This document shows positions 5,624-8,116 of a stretch of DNA of 8,116 nt, piece after piece (position 1 is the first letter of the stretch; each line of letters starts with the position of its first letter). Position numbers and translations under genes: made by a program. The notes beneath the pieces were generated by a model, which saw nothing but the letters and a program-made list of their open reading frames with translations, did no database searches and had not been told where the DNA came from. Origin of the DNA: Nitrospira sp. (GTDB lineage Bacteria > Nitrospirota > Nitrospiria > Nitrospirales > Nitrospiraceae); assembly GCA_024998705.1 (NCBI GenBank), contig JACOEF010000505.1, forward strand, positions 1 to 8,116, written 5' to 3'.

Positions 5624-6813
5624 GCGGCCACCGATTCGCACAGTGATGGAGTGAGGCGTCGCCACACTGCCGCGCGTGAGTCTCCGTCTGCCTGCTGCCC
5701 GAGGGCGTCCTCAAACATCGTTCCCCAATGATCCATGCGATTCCTCCAGAGGGTCCATCCGAGAGCGGGTTGCCGCCGGCCTTCGCACATCAATGCGACA
5801 CTTTCCTGAATCGGCCAGCTCTCGGGCTGAGCCTGCGTGGCATGTTGATACACCCAGTGCCCTTCTCCATAGGGTCCGGTCTCATGCACTCGGGCGCGGG
5901 AAAAATAGAAGCCCAGAGCTTGGCATCCCATCAGCGTGCCCAAATGAAGTGGGCCCGTGTCGGCCCCGATGACCCATCGACATCGGTGCAAGAGCTGCAT
6001 CAATTGCCCCACGTTGGTACGGCCCGTGGCATCCCACACGCGGCCTTGAAGTAACGTTGGAAGTGATTGGAGAATGGCCTGGCCGGTTTCACGTTCGTGG
6101 CCGCTTCCGACCAACACCACCTGGGCTTCGTCCGCGTATGACAAAACGGCGCGAATCCACTGCCCCCATGTGGACGGCGCAATGCAACGATCCGCCTCCC
6201 CTGCCCCCGTGACGAGCCCGATCCAAAGGCCTGGGCGCTCACCGATCGGAGCCAGGTCTCCGGGGAGAGCGACTGCCGGAGGGGAACATCGCGGCGCCTG
6301 GCCTTGTGGTTTGACCCCACTCATGCCGCACCAGGCATCGGCCAGATGGACCCGATTATCCCCACGATCCTGAGCGATCTGCCGGAGATACTCGGCCCAG
6401 GGACGCATGTAGACAGCGGAGTGCCCCTCATGCTCAGTTCGTGTACGGTCCGTGGCAAAGAGCTGCGTGAGCAGGTGGCTCCGGCTATGTTGATTCAAGG
6501 GATACAGCTGATCGTATGCGCTCTCGCCAAGGGACGCGAGATACGTCTGCACGGCACGTAGGATGTCTCGAGGATTGTCCGCCCATTGGTCGGCCCAGGA
6601 GCGCCATTGTGCACCATCCCAGGGGATGACACGACCGATGTTCCGCGCTCCGCTAAGGACCGCCGCCAAGGGGGCTGCGCAGAGCACATCAAAGGACGTC
6701 TTCTGATGTCCGGCCTGGAGCGCCTCGATCGCGGGAAGCGACTGCACCAGATCGCCCAATCTGGCGAGCTGGATGAGTAATGCGCGGCAGTCTGCTGTCG
6801 AGTCATGCAGCAT
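5620..6813 (-). CDS. GT9 (heptosyltransferase-like) glycosyltransferase
   Basis: The 397-residue protein is a GT-B enzyme of family 9, usual length for the family. ALLIQLARLGDLVQSLPAIEAL (11-32) is the N-terminal signature, with Asp21 in the catalytic position. GADTGPLHL (283-291) is the nucleotide-sugar site and ETGPYGEGHW (311-320) follows. It is paralogous to the second GT9 gene downstream, sharing RxGDLVQ, DTGPxHL and ETGPYGxGHW. It lacks that protein's Cys4 cluster and long tail. The stretch 'VTGAGEADRCIAPSTWG' (201-217) lacks the family's K-x-W-P, so donor binding may differ. The reading frame is open back to an ATG at 7083, but a start there would lie deep inside the upstream gene. ATG 6813, right before the conserved N-terminus, overlaps the upstream stop by 11 bases and is preferred; GTG 6828 is an alternative. 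No clear Shine-Dalgarno is seen. Cytoplasmic; the acceptor is unknown. Confidence 0.88.
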   Translation of the reverse strand: MLHDSTADCRALLIQLARLGDLVQSLPAIEALQAGHQKTSFDVLCAAPLAAVLSGARNIGRVIPWDGAQWRSWADQWADNPRDILRAVQTYLASLGESAYDQLYPLNQHSRSHLLTQLFATDRTRTEHEGHSAVYMRPWAEYLRQIAQDRGDNRVHLADAWCGMSGVKPQGQAPRCSPPAVALPGDLAPIGERPGLWIGLVTGAGEADRCIAPSTWGQWIRAVLSYADEAQVVLVGSGHERETGQAILQSLPTLLQGRVWDATGRTNVGQLMQLLHRCRWVIGADTGPLHLGTLMGCQALGFYFSRARVHETGPYGEGHWVYQHATQAQPESWPIQESVALMCEGRRQPALGWTLWRNRMDHWGTMFEDALGQQADGDSRAAVWRRLTPSLCESVAA

Positions 6814-8116
6814 GGTTGGGAACCACACGACACTCAGGTTCAGCCAGTTGCTTCGCAAGTTCGTCCATTCCTTCGAATGTGGGAGCCAAAACAAGCAGGC
6901 GATCATATTCGCGCTGCGCGTCTCCTCGCCGTCCGGATCGCAACAAGACTCCCGCCAACGCAAAACGCATGGCGACGTTACCGGGATTGCGAGCGAGAAA
7001 CGTGGCCAGGCGAGAACGGACCACATCCCACCGTTCAAGCGCCGTTCCGCATCGGAGCATCCAATGCATACATTCTTCGTCATCCGGTTCGTTGGCGCAC
7101 AGGCTCATCAATTGCGACCAGGCTGCCTCGGCCCGGTTGTTACCCATCGCAGCCATCACGATACCCAAGGTGGCTTTGCGTGGATCACCACCGGAGACCC
7201 TGGCTTGTTCAAAGGCATGCTCGGCTTCCGCATAATCGGTGTGTTGCATGGCCACGATTCCACGCAACAGCCAGCCTTCGCCGTGTGAAGGATCATGCTT
7301 CAACAAGGCCGTCAGATGGAGGTCTGCCTCATCCAATGCGCCTGATTCCAGTGCCTGTCTTGCCAGCCCGACGCGGGTAGGGGAATCTTCCTCTAGGGTG
7401 AGGATGCGCCGCCAGAATAGAATCGTCAGTTTGGGTTGTGAAAGTTCAAGAGAGATAAGCGCGCCCCAACGCAAGATCCAGGGATCGGCGGGCCACTCCT
7501 CGACACGAGCCAAACAAGCAGCGACGGAATCGAAATCGCGCCGTTGAGCCGCATACTGCGCTTGTGACAAGATAGCTCGTTCAGCCTGAACGGCCACATC
7601 GGCAATCGGCTGAAGCCGGTAGCTCAACATACCGTCGTGGACATGCGTGTGCAGCGCATATCCGTCTTCAAAGTGTAGAAGATCTTCGTCCGACAGCCAC
7701 CAACAGGCACCCCAGCGCTCCCGGAGGCGGCGGCCGTTGTCTTGCTCATGTGTTTTTCTGCCCGGCGTCTTGCTCTCCAGGTGATACAGTACACTGTTCG
7801 GTTGATAGACGATCTTCCTGTCTTGCTTTCGTATCTTGAGACAGAGATCGACATCTTCAAATCCGTTTCGATAGCCCTCGTCGAATCCATCCACCTGCTC
7901 AAAGGAGAGACGGCGCACGAGCATGCAGGCGGCGGTGACACACTGCAATTCGCGCCGCCTGTTCACACAGGCCGACTCGGCGCGACCGCCACGATACATG
8001 TGGTAGGGCATCAAACATTCGCGTGAGAATGCCACACCTGCATGTTGGATCGACCCGTCTTCGAACAGCAGTTTACTGCCCACCACTGCCACATCCGGAT
8101 GACGACGAACCTCTTC
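6803..8116 (-). CDS. Family 2 glycosyltransferase with TPR-like C-terminal region (5' end outside window)
   Basis: The frame is open to the window edge, giving 437 visible residues with no start. The visible N-terminus EEVRRHPDVAVVGSKLLFEDGSIQHAG (1-27) is the middle of a GT2 (GT-A) catalytic domain, of the rhamnosyltransferase or WbbL-like type, whose UDP/dTDP-sugar binding half would lie upstream. 'VTAACMLVRR' (60-69) and 'GFDEGYRNGFEDVDLCLKIRKQ' (77-98) carry the acidic E-D-x-D motif expected for the catalytic base, followed by VYQPNSVLYHLES (103-115). From about 175 to 425 the protein is helical with TPR-like repeats, clearest at 247-275, 277-309 and 380-411, with typical WLLRGIVAMQHTDYAEAEHAFEQA spacing. 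A GTG at 8092 is an internal Val codon and not the start. The TPR part may bind the protein acceptor, which is inferred. The stop at 6803 overlaps the next gene by 11 bases. Confidence 0.9.
   Translation of the reverse strand, partial: EEVRRHPDVAVVGSKLLFEDGSIQHAGVAFSRECLMPYHMYRGGRAESACVNRRRELQCVTAACMLVRRLSFEQVDGFDEGYRNGFEDVDLCLKIRKQDRKIVYQPNSVLYHLESKTPGRKTHEQDNGRRLRERWGACWWLSDEDLLHFEDGYALHTHVHDGMLSYRLQPIADVAVQAERAILSQAQYAAQRRDFDSVAACLARVEEWPADPWILRWGALISLELSQPKLTILFWRRILTLEEDSPTRVGLARQALESGALDEADLHLTALLKHDPSHGEGWLLRGIVAMQHTDYAEAEHAFEQARVSGGDPRKATLGIVMAAMGNNRAEAAWSQLMSLCANEPDDEECMHWMLRCGTALERWDVVRSRLATFLARNPGNVAMRFALAGVLLRSGRRGDAQREYDRLLVLAPTFEGMDELAKQLAEPECRVVPNHAA

Noticed and set aside
5624..5665. 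Upstream ATG at 5665 for the CgeB-type protein
   Set aside because: The ATG at 5623 makes an ATGA overlap like the next junction. The extra 14 residues lie within the coding region of the upstream GT9.
6814..7083. N-terminal extension of the first GT9 back to ATG 7083
   Set aside because: These 90 residues overlap the TPR coding region of the upstream gene, show no conserved pattern, and precede the canonical GT9 N-terminus that begins after ATG 6813.
1..8116. Mobile element, CRISPR, tRNA or rRNA content
   Set aside because: No transposase, terminal repeats, spaced direct repeats or RNA-gene signatures were seen. The genes are contiguous and the gaps are short.

Overview
This window is a chromosomal flagellar-filament locus from a GC-rich, Gram-negative-type flagellated bacterium. 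All genes lie on the minus strand, so transcription runs from high to low coordinates. A compact flagellin, a sigma-28 promoter and several heptosyltransferase-type enzymes suggest a member of the Nitrospirota or a similar lineage. That placement comes from overall impression only and is tentative.

In transcription order the layout is as follows. (1) 8116-6803: the 3' part of a family 2 glycosyltransferase with a TPR-like tail; its start lies outside the window. (2) 6813-5620: a GT9 (heptosyltransferase-like) protein. (3) 5623-3806: a CgeB-type GT-B glycosyltransferase whose N-terminal region recalls Maf flagellin glycosyltransferases. (4) 3809-2133: a second GT9 protein with a Cys4 cluster and a C-terminal extension of about 200 residues. 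(5) 2087-1545: a small uncharacterised protein. (6) After a 235-base gap with a sigma-28-type promoter and a leader of about 120 nt: flagellin fliC (1309-482). (7) After a strong stem-loop: flaG (413-54). (8) 26-1: the first eight codons of fliD, running off the left edge.

Genes 1-4 overlap their neighbours (11, 4 and 4 bases) and look translationally coupled. Gene 5 follows 45 bases later with its own good Shine-Dalgarno. These five genes form an enzyme operon just upstream of the filament genes. The simplest reading is a flagellin glycosylation module that builds and attaches a glycan to the filament protein. Transcription of fliC-flaG-fliD is then uncoupled from it by a late-class flagellar promoter. 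The flagellin leader also carries two CAGGAGG elements, one in a small hairpin loop at the ribosome binding site, which resembles a CsrA-controlled flagellin leader.

The least explained parts are the 180-residue protein, the C-terminal extension of the second GT9, and the Maf-like/CgeB fusion. I saw no RNA genes, mobile elements, CRISPR arrays or long repeats. There is no gene-free stretch above 300 bases.
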